NCBI GenBank assembly: GCA_965221555.1
Contig: OZ244895.1
Coordinates: 1,178,001-1,242,000, forward strand
DNA from: JAJEAD01 sp965221555
GTDB lineage: Bacteria > Pseudomonadota > Gammaproteobacteria > HK1
DNA: 64,000 nt
Direction: 5' to 3'
In this document: piece after piece, positions 1 to 8,910 of the stretch
How the letters are laid out: each line of letters begins with the position of its first letter
How positions within the stretch are numbered: position 1 is the first letter of the stretch
Notes under the pieces: generated by a model
Seen by the model: the letters and a program-made list of their open reading frames with translations, nothing else
The model's database searches: none
Told to the model about the DNA's origin: nothing
Position numbers and translations under genes: made by a program

Positions 1-2021
1 ACGAACCCTATCTCGGCGCGGCCGGCGCCGGAGCGCTGGCTGGGCTCATCGGCGTGGTGGGGCTCAGCCTGCTCTCCAGTCTTTCACGGGGCACTCTCGG
101 TCTGATCAGCGGCCCCACCGGACCGGTGCTGGCGCTGCTCGTCGCGATCACCGCCGCGCTCGCGTCCGCCGGCCTGAGCGGCGCCGGCGTCGTGCAGGGT
201 CTGGCCATCGTGGTAATCATGACCGGGTTGATCCAGGTGCTCCTGGGCCTCACGGGAGCGGGTCGAATCGTCAAGCTGGTCCCGGTGCCGGTGGTCGCGG
301 GCATCATGACCGGATCCGGCGCGCTGATGATCCAGTCGCAGTTCGGGCCCGCCGCGATCACCATGACCCCGTCATGGATTCCGACCGTCACCGCACTCGC
401 CACCGTCCTCGCCATGTGGCAGGGCGGCCGGCGCCTTCCGGCCATCCCGTCCGTCATCCCTGGCCTGCTCGTCGGCATCGGCACGTTCTACGCGCTTTGC
501 TGGTGGTTGGAGGTCGCGGTTCCGGCGGCATGGATGGTCGGTGAGCTGCCCCGGCTGGCGTGGTCGGAGCTGACGACGCGTCCGGCCCTTGAGAGCCCGA
601 TGCCCTGGCTGGTCATCGTGGTCTCCGCCACCACCCTCGCCGCCTTCACCTCCCTCGACACGTTGCTCACCTGCGTCGTGGCGGATACCCGGACCGGCGG
701 GCGGCACGATGTGCGCCGGGAGGTGGTCGCGCAGGGTCTCGGGCATGTCGCGGTTGGACTGAGCGGTGGCATGGCCGGCGCCGGGACCACCGGCGCCACG
801 ATGGTCGCGATCCGCAACGGCGGCCGTCGCTACCCGGGCGCGTTCCTGGCCCTGTTCGTTCTCATCTGTCTGCTCGGGGCCAACGAAGTCACTGCGCATC
901 TGCCGGTGAGCGCCCTGGCCGGAGTCGTCATCTTCGTCGCACTGGGGCTCATCGAGCGCAACATCTGGGTGTGGATCCGCCGGCGGCGGACCCGGTTGGA
1001 CGCGTGCATCGCCATCGCGGTGCTCGCCGTCACGCTCGTCTGGGACCTGATGATGGCGGTGGGCATCGGCGTGCTGATCACCATCATTCAGTTCGTCACC
1101 GTCCAGGCCCGAGCGCCGGTCGTCCTGCGGCGCGAGAGCGCGACGACCATGCGATCGCAACGCATGCGGGGTCCGGAGGAACAGGCCGTGCTCGAGGAAC
1201 ACGGTGACGACGTGGTGATCTACGACCTTCGGGGCTCGTTGGTGTTCGCCACCGCCGACCGGCTGTTCGAGGAGATGCTGCCGGATTTGGAGCGCGGAGC
1301 CCGGATGGTGATATCGCTCAAGCGCGTTGCCTTCGTGGATCTGACCGGGATCGACGCGCTGCGCCAGATCGCCGACCGCGCCCGGATGCACGGAGGCGAG
1401 GTCGTGTTCGCGAACGTTCACAAGCGCGCCGGCATTTCTCGCAAGATCAGGAAGACCCTGCGCCGGGTCGGCATCAGTGACGGCCCGCGGATCAAGACCT
1501 TCATCAGCTCCGATGCCGCGCTCGAGTACACCGAGGACAGGTTGCTCGCGGCGCACGGCGCCCTGAAGGATGGAGACTCGGTCGAGCTCGCCGAGAGCGA
1601 GCTCTGCGAGAGCATGTCCGCCGAGCATGTGGCCAGGCTCTCGCCCCTTGTCACCCGTCGCGAGGCGAAGGCCCGGGCGGTCGTGTACGAGGCCGGTCAG
1701 CCCGGGGGCACGCTGTACATCGTGCGAAGCGGCAGTATCGACCTGCGGCTTCCGACCGGACACCGCCACTGGAGCCGGCTCGCGCGCGTCGGGCCGGGGA
1801 TGCTGTTCGGAGAGGTGAGTTTCCAGATTCCGGGCGCGCACACCGCCACCGCGATCGCTACCGAGCCCTGCGAGCTGTTCGCGCTGGAGCGAGACCGCTT
1901 CGAGCGCCTCTCGGAAGAGGATCCGGAGGTGGCTCTCGCAGTGCTGCGTAGCGTGGTCCGGGTACTCGGGCGACGCTTGCGGCAGGCCAACCGCGAGATC
2001 TACCGGCTCAACCAGTTCTGA
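1..2021 (+). CDS. SulP-family anion transporter with STAS and cyclic-nucleotide-binding domains (5' partial)
   Basis: The frame is already open at base 3, so the gene begins before the window; about 672 residues are visible. The first ~360 residues are a run of hydrophobic membrane segments and contain the SulP-type stretch GLISGPTGPVLALL, followed by a basic RRRRTRLDA loop. Around bases 1200-1500 lies a STAS domain (VVIYDLRGSLVFATADRLFE, then FVDLTGIDALRQIA). Around 1590-1990 lies a Crp/cNMP-type beta-roll (GGTLYIVRSGSIDLRLP, GMLFGEVSF). SulP proteins carry sulfate, bicarbonate or other anions across the inner membrane; STAS is a regulatory cytoplasmic domain. The added cNMP domain suggests nucleotide gating, which is inference. 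Substrate is not predictable. It is probably not part of the phosphonate operon, because a hairpin terminator follows. Confidence 0.9.
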   Translation, partial: EPYLGAAGAGALAGLIGVVGLSLLSSLSRGTLGLISGPTGPVLALLVAITAALASAGLSGAGVVQGLAIVVIMTGLIQVLLGLTGAGRIVKLVPVPVVAGIMTGSGALMIQSQFGPAAITMTPSWIPTVTALATVLAMWQGGRRLPAIPSVIPGLLVGIGTFYALCWWLEVAVPAAWMVGELPRLAWSELTTRPALESPMPWLVIVVSATTLAAFTSLDTLLTCVVADTRTGGRHDVRREVVAQGLGHVAVGLSGGMAGAGTTGATMVAIRNGGRRYPGAFLALFVLICLLGANEVTAHLPVSALAGVVIFVALGLIERNIWVWIRRRRTRLDACIAIAVLAVTLVWDLMMAVGIGVLITIIQFVTVQARAPVVLRRESATTMRSQRMRGPEEQAVLEEHGDDVVIYDLRGSLVFATADRLFEEMLPDLERGARMVISLKRVAFVDLTGIDALRQIADRARMHGGEVVFANVHKRAGISRKIRKTLRRVGISDGPRIKTFISSDAALEYTEDRLLAAHGALKDGDSVELAESELCESMSAEHVARLSPLVTRREAKARAVVYEAGQPGGTLYIVRSGSIDLRLPTGHRHWSRLARVGPGMLFGEVSFQIPGAHTATAIATEPCELFALERDRFERLSEEDPEVALAVLRSVVRVLGRRLRQANREIYRLNQF

Positions 2022-2032
2022 GCCGGCGAAGT

Positions 2033-2059
2033 CGCGCCGGGCCGCGGCGCGCCCCTTTT
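2033..2059 (+). terminator. Rho-independent terminator after the SulP gene
   Basis: A 7-bp GC stem (CGCGCCG / CGGCGCG, 5-nt loop) starts 12 bases after the stop codon and is followed by CCCCTTTT. Confidence 0.6.
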
Positions 2060-2131
2060 CGACTCGGCGGCGAAGGCATGATTCAAAGATGTTCGCACCC
2101 GTGCTAACGTTCCGTGGGTCCGCGCCGGCCA

Positions 2132-2151
2132 AGCTCCGCACTCACGGAGCT
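2132..2151. promoter_or_regulatory. Small palindrome upstream of phnD
   Basis: AGCTCCG and CGGAGCT flank a 6-nt loop, 93 bases before the phnD start. It could be an operator or leader hairpin for the transporter operon; no matching Pho box or clear -35/-10 pair was found. Confidence 0.3.
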
Positions 2152-2243
2152 GTCATGCCGCAGAGCGCATGGTCTTCGAACGCGGGGGAGCGTCGAGACT
2201 TGCCGCGTTGACTTGCACAAGTAACAACCACAGGAGGTTCACG

Positions 2244-3191
2244 ATGTCCACGACACCCAAGCGCACCCCGTCCGTACGGCGCCGCTTCCGGCCGGCCACC
2301 CGGACTCTCGCCGCAATCGCCGCGGCCGCCGCGAGCGTGCTCGCGTTCTCCGGACCCGGCCACGCCGCCGAATGCAGCGATCCCGAGGCGCTCACATTCG
2401 CGATGGTGCCCACCGAGGAGACCGTGGCCGAACTCGAGCTCTACAAGCCGGTCACCGATCGCATGGCCGAGCTCACCGGCAAGAAGATCCAGTTCTTCAT
2501 GCCCACCTCCTACGCCTCGGTGGTGGAAGGCATGCTCGGCGGCTTCGTCCAGGTCGCGGTGCTTGGCCCCTATTCCTACGTGATCGCCAGCGAGAAGGAC
2601 CCGGCCGTCGAGGTCTTCGCGACTTACGCGAAGAAGCCGGGGCACATGCAGGAGGAGGGCCCCGGCTACCGCGCGGCGCTGATCACGAAGAAGGGCAGCG
2701 GACTCACGAGCATCGAATCGCTGAAGGGCACCACCCTGGGGCTGGTCGACCCGGGCAGCACGTCCGGCAACCTCATGCCGCGCGTCGTGTTCGGCGACGT
2801 CATCGGCATGGATCTCGACGACTATTTCGGCAAGGTCGTGTACACCGGCAGCCACGAACTCTCCGCCGTCGCGGTCGGCAGCGGCAAGGTCGACGCCGCA
2901 TTCGTTGCCACCCACCGCTTCGACAATGTCGTCAACAAAGGGGAGATCATGCTCGAGGACGTCAACATACTGTGGCGATCCGATCCCATTCCGCAGGATC
3001 CCTTCGTGTACCGCAACGATCTGTGCGAGGAGCTGCGCGCGCAGATCGCGGACACCTTCCTCGGCCTGAAGGACCAGCCCGAGGCGAAGGCGTTCCTGGA
3101 CAACGTCAAGTCGAACACTTTCGTGCCGATGTCGTCAGAGGACTACGACATCATCCGCAAGCTCAAGGCTGCCAAGGACGCACGGAATTAA
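2244..3191 (+). CDS. phnD: Phosphonate ABC transporter substrate-binding protein (PhnD type)
   Basis: 315 aa periplasmic binding protein for phosphonate, phosphite or phosphate esters. The start is chosen at 2244, seven bases after a perfect AGGAGG; the frame extends further upstream without a ribosome site. The N-terminus has a twin basic region and a hydrophobic stretch ending ...GHAA, a Sec signal peptide of about 40 residues. The family hallmark DPGSTSGNLMPR, whose Ser/Thr residues bind the phosphonyl oxygens in PhnD structures, is present in the middle. It is the first gene of phnD-phnC-phnE-phnE and is followed by a strong hairpin, a usual arrangement for making excess binding protein. 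Exact ligand unknown; the downstream phosphonoacetate pathway suggests a two-carbon phosphonate. Confidence 0.9.
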   Translation: MSTTPKRTPSVRRRFRPATRTLAAIAAAAASVLAFSGPGHAAECSDPEALTFAMVPTEETVAELELYKPVTDRMAELTGKKIQFFMPTSYASVVEGMLGGFVQVAVLGPYSYVIASEKDPAVEVFATYAKKPGHMQEEGPGYRAALITKKGSGLTSIESLKGTTLGLVDPGSTSGNLMPRVVFGDVIGMDLDDYFGKVVYTGSHELSAVAVGSGKVDAAFVATHRFDNVVNKGEIMLEDVNILWRSDPIPQDPFVYRNDLCEELRAQIADTFLGLKDQPEAKAFLDNVKSNTFVPMSSEDYDIIRKLKAAKDARN

Positions 3192-3224
3192 GGCCGGCCT
3201 AGCCCGACCGACACCGACTGACAT

Positions 3225-3260
3225 CGCGGCGCCCGGTCCGTGGACGGGCCGGGCGCCGCG
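3225..3260 (+). promoter_or_regulatory. Strong hairpin between phnD and phnC
   Basis: A 12-bp perfect GC stem (bases 3225-3236 with 3249-3260) separates phnD from phnC and has no T-run after it. It probably protects the phnD message or attenuates readthrough. The second phn operon has a hairpin at the same place (16948-16976). Confidence 0.6.
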
Positions 3261-3279
3261 CGTGCCGGGTTAAATCGCC

Positions 3280-4032
3280 ATGCCGATACTCGAAGTGCGC
3301 GAGCTGCGCGCGCGTTATACCTCGTCCGGCCCCGAGATTCTCAAGGGCATCTCCTTCGATGTGGAGGCCGAGGACTTCTTTGCCATCATCGGTCCGAGCG
3401 GCGCCGGCAAGTCGACCCTGATCCGCTGCATCAACAAGCTGGTGGAACCGAGCGGAGGGAGTGTGCACTTCGCTGGCGTCGACGTGACGGCGCTTCGCGG
3501 TCGGGAGCTGCGCAGCGTACGCCGAGGCATCGGCATGATCTTCCAGGAGTTCAATCTCATCGACCGCATGAGCGTCATGGACAACGTGCTGTCCGGGCGG
3601 CTCGGGTACACCGGCAACCTTCGTACCCTGTTTCGCGCCTTTGCGCGCGCCGACATCGAGCACGCGCTCAAGCTTCTCTACCGGGTGGGGCTCGAGGATC
3701 ACGTCGACAAGCGCGCCGACGAGCTCTCGGGCGGCCAGCGCCAGCGGGTCGGCATCGCTCGGGCGCTGATGCAGAATCCGAAGCTGCTGCTGCTCGACGA
3801 GCCGACCTCGTCGCTCGACCCGAAGATCTCGCGGGAAGTCATGGGCCTCATCAAGACCATGGCGCAGGAGTTCGGTGTGCCCTGCCTGTGCAACATCCAT
3901 GATGTGGCGCTGGCGATGGAGTTCTGCAACCGGATCATCGGGCTGCAGGACGGGGTGAAGATGTTCGACGGTCCCACCGAGGAGATGGACCAGACCAAGC
4001 TCGGCGAGATCTACGCCATGGAGGTGCTGTGA
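3280..4032 (+). CDS. phnC: Phosphonate ABC transporter ATP-binding protein
   Basis: 250 aa cytoplasmic ATPase of the PhnC family. Walker A is GPSGAGKST (about residue 39), the Q-loop is in GMIFQEFNLIDR, the signature is ELSGGQRQRVGIARALMQ, and Walker B is LLLLDEPTSSLDP followed by the switch histidine in NIHDVALAM. The QEFNLIDR and CINKLVEPS stretches are characteristic of PhnC rather than other importer ATPases. It lies 88 bases after phnD and 10 bases before the first permease, so it energises the neighbouring PhnE pair. Confidence 0.92.
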   Translation: MPILEVRELRARYTSSGPEILKGISFDVEAEDFFAIIGPSGAGKSTLIRCINKLVEPSGGSVHFAGVDVTALRGRELRSVRRGIGMIFQEFNLIDRMSVMDNVLSGRLGYTGNLRTLFRAFARADIEHALKLLYRVGLEDHVDKRADELSGGQRQRVGIARALMQNPKLLLLDEPTSSLDPKISREVMGLIKTMAQEFGVPCLCNIHDVALAMEFCNRIIGLQDGVKMFDGPTEEMDQTKLGEIYAMEVL

Positions 4033-4042
4033 GGCCGGGGCC

Positions 4043-4879
4043 GTGAGCGACGCGCGTTCCGGGACGGAGGCAAACGTCGCCCCCGTTGCGGATCAATTCC
4101 TCGCCGCACGTCGCCGGCGTCGCACCGGCAGCTTCGTCTTCGCGGTGGTCCTCTTCGCCGCGGTCTCGTGGAGCGTCGACGTAACGATCATTCAGGACAC
4201 CGATTGGGAGCGCATGGGCTCGCTCGCCAACGTCCTGGAGGCGGCCGGGCAGTTCGTCGGGGTGGACTGGGCTCTGTTCCCGGATCTCGTCGGGCCGGCG
4301 CTGGAGACGTTCATGATCGCCTGCCTGGGCACCCTGCTCGGAGTGGCGGTGTGCATCCCGGTCACGTGGTTCGGTGCGCTCAACATCACGCCCTTCAAGC
4401 CCGTTACCTATCCGCTCGCGCGGCTCATGATGACGCTGAGCCGGTCGATCCACGAGATCGTCTGGGCGCTGTTCTTCGTGGCGGTGGTCGGGCTCGGCGC
4501 CATGGCCGGCATCTTCGCGCTCGCCATGCGCTCGGTCGGCTTCATCGCGAAGATGTCCGCGGAGGCGATCGAGGACATCGACCCCGGACCGGTCGAAGCC
4601 ATTCGGGCGGTGGGCGGCAACGGGTTCCAGGTGTTGCTCTACGCGATTCTGCCGCAGGTCCTGCCGCAGGTCCTCGGGGTGATAGTGTTCGAATGGGAGA
4701 TCAACATTCGCCGCTCGGCGGTCCTCGGACTGGTGGGCGCCGGAGGACTCGGACTCATGTTCTTCCGCCAGATGAACACCTTCAACTTTCCCGGGGTGAC
4801 GACGGTACTCCTCGCAATACTCGGCATCATCCTGATCGGTGAGATCGCTTCTCACTTCGCCCGGAAGTCGGTGATCTGA
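4043..4879 (+). CDS. phnE: Phosphonate ABC transporter permease (first PhnE)
   Basis: 278 aa inner-membrane permease with about six hydrophobic segments. Start is GTG at 4043, ten bases after phnC. The permease coupling loop (EAIEDIDPGPVEAIRAVGGNG) and the terminal VLGLVGAGGLGLMFF segment fit the PhnE family. The next gene is a second, divergent PhnE, so the channel is probably a heterodimer. Confidence 0.9.
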   Translation: MSDARSGTEANVAPVADQFLAARRRRRTGSFVFAVVLFAAVSWSVDVTIIQDTDWERMGSLANVLEAAGQFVGVDWALFPDLVGPALETFMIACLGTLLGVAVCIPVTWFGALNITPFKPVTYPLARLMMTLSRSIHEIVWALFFVAVVGLGAMAGIFALAMRSVGFIAKMSAEAIEDIDPGPVEAIRAVGGNGFQVLLYAILPQVLPQVLGVIVFEWEINIRRSAVLGLVGAGGLGLMFFRQMNTFNFPGVTTVLLAILGIILIGEIASHFARKSVI

Positions 4880-4919
4880 TGTTGCCGGGACCCGGGCACG
4901 CCTCGGACCGAGCGCGCTG

Positions 4920-5768
4920 ATGCGAGACGGCGCGACTTCCGCCCCGGCCGGCGCGGGTTCCGGCGAACTGCGCTGGAGCCGCTACCGCTTTCCCGAGTCG
5001 CTCTACGGCTACGGCGCGTGGATCGCGGTCCTCGCTTTTCTCGCGTTCAGCGCGGACTACCTGGATGTGCCGCTCGGTCGCATCCCGGACATGTTCCAGC
5101 GCATGGTCTCGGTGATCGCGAGCCGCTACTACCCGCCGGATATCGGCTACATCATGGATCGGGACTATCTGGAGTACGTGGTCGAGACCATCCAGATGGC
5201 CTACCTCGGAGCGCTGTTCGGGCTGGCGATTTCGATTCCGCTCGGCTGGTTCGGAGCATTCAACATGACCCCGAGCCGGCGTTTCATCTATCCCGTGGCG
5301 CGCCTGTTCACGATGGGCTTTCGCGCCGTGCACGAGATGATCTGGGCCATTCTGTTCGTGAGCATTCTCGGTTTCGGCATGCTGCCCGGGGTGCTGGCCC
5401 TCACCTTCTTCTGCGCGGGCTTCGCGGGTAAGCTGTTCGCGGAGGAGATCGAGGCCATCGACATGGGGCCGGTCGAGGCCATGCGAGCGACGGGCGCCAA
5501 CCTGTTCCAGGTCATGGTGTTCGGGGTGTTCCCGCAGGTGCGGGTAGCCTTCACCGGCATCGGCATCTATACCTGGGATGTCGCGTTTCGCGCCGCCACG
5601 GTCGTCGGCTTCGTCGGCGCGGGAGGCATGGGCTGGTATCTGAAACGGGCCGTCCTGCAGATCGAGACCGAACGGGTCGCGGCCATCATCCTCTCCATCG
5701 TGGCGCTGGTGCTGGTCTCCGAGGTGGTCTCCGCATATGCCCGCGATCGGGTGATGAAGATGAAGTAG
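4920..5768 (+). CDS. phnE: Phosphonate ABC transporter permease (second PhnE)
   Basis: 282 aa permease, about six membrane segments, with the coupling loop EAIDMGPVEAMRATGANLFQ and terminal VGFVGAGGMGWYL. It begins 40 bases after the first PhnE and is clearly homologous but not near-identical to it. A 250-bp non-coding gap then separates the importer from phnA. Confidence 0.9.
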   Translation: MRDGATSAPAGAGSGELRWSRYRFPESLYGYGAWIAVLAFLAFSADYLDVPLGRIPDMFQRMVSVIASRYYPPDIGYIMDRDYLEYVVETIQMAYLGALFGLAISIPLGWFGAFNMTPSRRFIYPVARLFTMGFRAVHEMIWAILFVSILGFGMLPGVLALTFFCAGFAGKLFAEEIEAIDMGPVEAMRATGANLFQVMVFGVFPQVRVAFTGIGIYTWDVAFRAATVVGFVGAGGMGWYLKRAVLQIETERVAAIILSIVALVLVSEVVSAYARDRVMKMK

Positions 5769-6018
5769 CGATGGATGGCCGAACGCAACACCATGGTCAC
5801 CGCATCAGGGCTTCTCGAGGCGGATTGCGGCGTCGCCGCGCGCCTGAAGGTGGCGGTGCCGGCGACGCGGTGAAATGCCCCAGTCGCTGCCGACACATCT
5901 CACCAATCGGTAGATAGACAACGAAGGTTCGATTTTCACCCCAGTGAGGCAGTTGCCGTCGGGCGCGACAGCTACGCGGTGAATGGCCTCGCACGGCGAC
6001 AGGAGTCGGAGGAAGGAC

Positions 6019-7275
6019 ATGACGGCCAGCCACATCACAGTGAACGGCATCGACTACCGCTGGCCCGAGCGGCCATTGGTGATGGTGTGCATCGACGGGG
6101 GCGACCCGGCCTACAACGAGCGCGGCGTAGCCGCCGGGATCATCCCCAACATCGCGCGCTACATGTCCGAAGGCTTCCACACGGTGGCGTACGGCACGAT
6201 GCCGAGCTTCACCTGCCCCAACAACATGTCCATCGTGACCGGGCGGCCCGCCTCGGTGCACGGCATCTCCGGCAACTTCTATCTCGACCGCAGGACGAAC
6301 GAGCCGGTGGTCATGACCGGACCCGAGCTGCTCCAGGTCAATTCGATCATGAGCGAGTTCTCGCGCCACGGCGCGCGGGTGGTCTCGGTCACCGCGAAGG
6401 ACAAGCTTCGCCGGCAGCTTCAGAAGGGCATGGATTTCTCAAACGGCTCGGTCAGCCTGTCCTCGCAGCACGCCGACCGGTGCACGATGGAGGAGAACGG
6501 TATCGAGGACGCGCTCGACTTCGTCGGGCGCCCGCTGCCGGACATGTATTCCGCGGACCTCTCTCTGTTCGTCCTCGACGCTGGCCTCAGACTGCTGGAG
6601 GAACGTCGACCGGACATCCTCTATCTCTCGCTCACCGACTTCATCCAGCACGCCCATGCGCCGGGCCATCCCGTGGCGGACACTTTCTACCGGGAGCTGG
6701 ACGCGCGCTTCGGCCGGTTCGAGGAGCTGGGCGCCACGGTGGCGCTCACCGCGGACCACGGCATGAACGAGAAGACCCGCGACGATGGCACGCCCCGCGT
6801 GGTGTGGCTGCAGGATATCCTGGACGCCGAGTTCGGCGAGGGCACTAGTACCGTCATCTGCCCGATCGCCGACGCCTTCGTGGGTCACCACGCGGCCCTC
6901 GGCGGATTCGTGCGCGTGTACTGCGGAGAAGAACTCTCGAGGGAGCGGGTGATGGATGCGATTCGGGACCTGCCGGGCCTGGAGCGGGTGCTGTCATGCG
7001 AGGAGGTGGTCCGGGAGTTCGACCTGCCCGTCGGCCCTGAAGGCGACGTGGCGGTGCTCGGAGACGTTCGCACCGCCCTCGGCGCCCGAGAGATGGATCA
7101 CGATCTGAGCGGTATCAAGGGCCAGCGGCTCCGCACCCACGGCAGCGTCCACGAGGCTGACGTGCCCATCATCCTCAGCCGCCCGGTCCGCGACGAGTAC
7201 GCAAGCCGAGCCGAAGCGGCACGGCTGCACAGCTACGAAGCGTTCGACTATGCGCTCAACGGCGTGATCGATTGA
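6019..7275 (+). CDS. phnA: Phosphonoacetate hydrolase
   Basis: 418 aa member of the alkaline-phosphatase superfamily that splits phosphonoacetate into acetate and phosphate. The start at 6019 has a good site (GGAGGAAGGAC); an upstream in-frame ATG lacks one. Visible active-site features match the family: metal ligands in VMVCIDGGDPAYNE, the nucleophile threonine in MPSFTCPNNMS (Thr65), LSLTDFIQHAHAPG, TADHGMN, and the late histidine in RTHGSVHEADVPI. It shares the strand with the importer upstream and with the dehydrogenases downstream that could supply its substrate. No C-P lyase is present, so this is the C-P bond-breaking step of the locus. The reaction is family knowledge; its role here is inference from context. 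Confidence 0.9.
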   Translation: MTASHITVNGIDYRWPERPLVMVCIDGGDPAYNERGVAAGIIPNIARYMSEGFHTVAYGTMPSFTCPNNMSIVTGRPASVHGISGNFYLDRRTNEPVVMTGPELLQVNSIMSEFSRHGARVVSVTAKDKLRRQLQKGMDFSNGSVSLSSQHADRCTMEENGIEDALDFVGRPLPDMYSADLSLFVLDAGLRLLEERRPDILYLSLTDFIQHAHAPGHPVADTFYRELDARFGRFEELGATVALTADHGMNEKTRDDGTPRVVWLQDILDAEFGEGTSTVICPIADAFVGHHAALGGFVRVYCGEELSRERVMDAIRDLPGLERVLSCEEVVREFDLPVGPEGDVAVLGDVRTALGAREMDHDLSGIKGQRLRTHGSVHEADVPIILSRPVRDEYASRAEAARLHSYEAFDYALNGVID

Positions 7276-7368
7276 GGCCAGCATCCGCCCGCGGATGAAT
7301 CGCGGAGCGAGCGCTCGGCGATGGTCGCGGTGGGAAATCGACGAGACATGGGTACGAAGGAGAGCTCC

Positions 7369-8463
7369 ATGAACAGAACCGGGCGCGCCGTGGTCTATCC
7401 GGCGCCGAACGCGCCCTTCGAGGTACGACGCTACCCCGTGCGCGATGCCCGCGAGGGCGAGGTGCTGGTGAAGATCTCCATGTGCACCATCTGCCGGTCG
7501 GACATCCACTCCTACCAGGGCCGCCGCCCGAATCCGTGCCCAGGAATCCTCGGCCACGAGATCATCGGCGTCATCGAGCAGATCGGCGAGGGCGTCCGCG
7601 AGGACCTGCGCGGTGATCCCCTTGCAATCGGCGACCGTATCACCTGGACCGAGTTCTTCGCCGACGGCCAGTCCTACTACCGCGATGTGCACGACATGCC
7701 GCAGAAGGCCCCGGGGCTTCGCAAGTACGGCCACGACCACGTGGACGACGACCCCCACTTCCTTGGCGGATTCGCCGACTACTGCTACATCCTGCCCGGT
7801 ACCGGCATCCTCAAGCTGCCCGACGCGATGACCGACGAGGAGGCGACTCCACTCAATTGCGGTGTCGCCACCATGATATCGGTCACCGAGGCCGCCGCGG
7901 TCGCGGTGGGCGAGACGGTGGTGGTGCAGGGCCTGGGGCTGCTCGGACTCTATGGCTGCGCGATCGCCAAGGCACGGGGTGCGGTCCGGGTCATCGGGCT
8001 GGACGCGGTGCCGGCGCGGCGGCGCGCCGCGGAACGCTTCGGGGCCGATCTCACATTCGACGTGGGTGCGATGAGCGAGGACGAGCTGGTCGCGGCGATC
8101 CGCGACGCATCGCCCCCGGACGGACCGGATGTGGTGCTGGAGGTGTGCGGAGTGTCCTCGGTGGTGCCGAGCGGGGTGCGCATGCTGCGCATCGGCGGGC
8201 GCTACGTGATTGCGGGACTGGTCCACCCCGGCTCGACGTTCGAGCTCGACGGCAACGATCTGATCCGCAAGTGGATCACGATGAAGGGCATCCACAACTA
8301 CCACCCTCGCCATCTCGTTCAGGCGCTCGACTTCGTGATGGCCAACCGCGATCGCTTTCCCTTCGCGGAGATCGTGGATTCACACTTCGGTCTCGACCAG
8401 CTCGACGAAGCGTTCGACAAGGCCGCCAAGCGCAGCGTGCTGCGCGCGGCCATCGTGCCCTGA
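7369..8463 (+). CDS. Zinc-type alcohol dehydrogenase, phosphonate-catabolism associated
   Basis: 364 aa medium-chain dehydrogenase. The start is the ATG at 7369 after AAGGAGAG; the longer upstream frame has no ribosome site. Catalytic zinc ligands are visible: Cys in CTICRSDIH, His-Glu in LGHEIIG. The cofactor fold is VVVQGLGLLGLYGCAIAKARG. Overall resemblance is to the alcohol dehydrogenases often placed beside phosphonate genes (TIGR03366 type). The loop that normally carries four structural-zinc cysteines reads DMPQKAPGLRKYGHD and contains none. Lying between phnA and phnY, it may oxidise a hydroxyalkylphosphonate such as 2-hydroxyethylphosphonate to phosphonoacetaldehyde; that substrate is inference. 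Confidence 0.8.
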   Translation: MNRTGRAVVYPAPNAPFEVRRYPVRDAREGEVLVKISMCTICRSDIHSYQGRRPNPCPGILGHEIIGVIEQIGEGVREDLRGDPLAIGDRITWTEFFADGQSYYRDVHDMPQKAPGLRKYGHDHVDDDPHFLGGFADYCYILPGTGILKLPDAMTDEEATPLNCGVATMISVTEAAAVAVGETVVVQGLGLLGLYGCAIAKARGAVRVIGLDAVPARRRAAERFGADLTFDVGAMSEDELVAAIRDASPPDGPDVVLEVCGVSSVVPSGVRMLRIGGRYVIAGLVHPGSTFELDGNDLIRKWITMKGIHNYHPRHLVQALDFVMANRDRFPFAEIVDSHFGLDQLDEAFDKAAKRSVLRAAIVP

Positions 8464-8572
8464 GGTTTCCGGTGTGCCGCATCCGTGATCGGGCCGCGGG
8501 CATGGGGAAAGAAATCGCCTACAAGACAATGAGTTGCCGCGAGGGCGAGGCTTGCGATGGATGTGGGCTGGC

Positions 8573-8857
8573 CCGAAAGTTTCACCGATTTCTCAACTCG
8601 CGGACGCCGATATGCTCGTGTTAGCGGGCCGTACTCCCTCAAGCCGCAACGACTTCGTGTCGGCTACCTGCTGCGCTGCGCAGTCCCTGTTTCGCTTGCA
8701 GGCCGGGCAAGCCATCCTTGGCTTGCCCGCTCGCCGGGGCGAAGCGCCACCGGCGCTTCGCCTGTTTCCGGCTACGCCTTCAGCGTCTTTCAGTCCGTTC
8801 GCCCCACTATCACGGCATCTTGGCGCCCTCGCTACGAAAATCGGTGAAAACTTCGGG
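8573..8857 (+). mobile_element. MITE copy 1 (long form with insert)
   Basis: Ends CCCGAAAGTTTCACCGATTT and its inverse bound 285 bases, flanked by a 4-bp duplication CTGG (8569-8572 and 8858-8861). Compared with the 176-bp standard copies it carries about 109 extra bases containing two perfect hairpins (GGGCAAGCCA/TGGCTTGCCC and GGCGAAGCGCC/GGCGCTTCGCC). It fills most of the 447-bp gap between the alcohol dehydrogenase and the ALDH; no gene is seen there. Confidence 0.8.
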
Positions 8858-8910
8858 CTGGACCGATCGCGAACTCGCCGTGCCGCGAACCTGTGCACGG
8901 GGAGACGACC

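Noticed and set aside
372..2141. 589-residue reverse open frame across the SulP gene
   Set aside because: Low-complexity composition, no motifs; the forward SulP-STAS-cNMP reading is convincing.
5774..5872. 32-codon ORF between phnE and phnA
   Set aside because: No ribosome site or recognisable product; likely chance.
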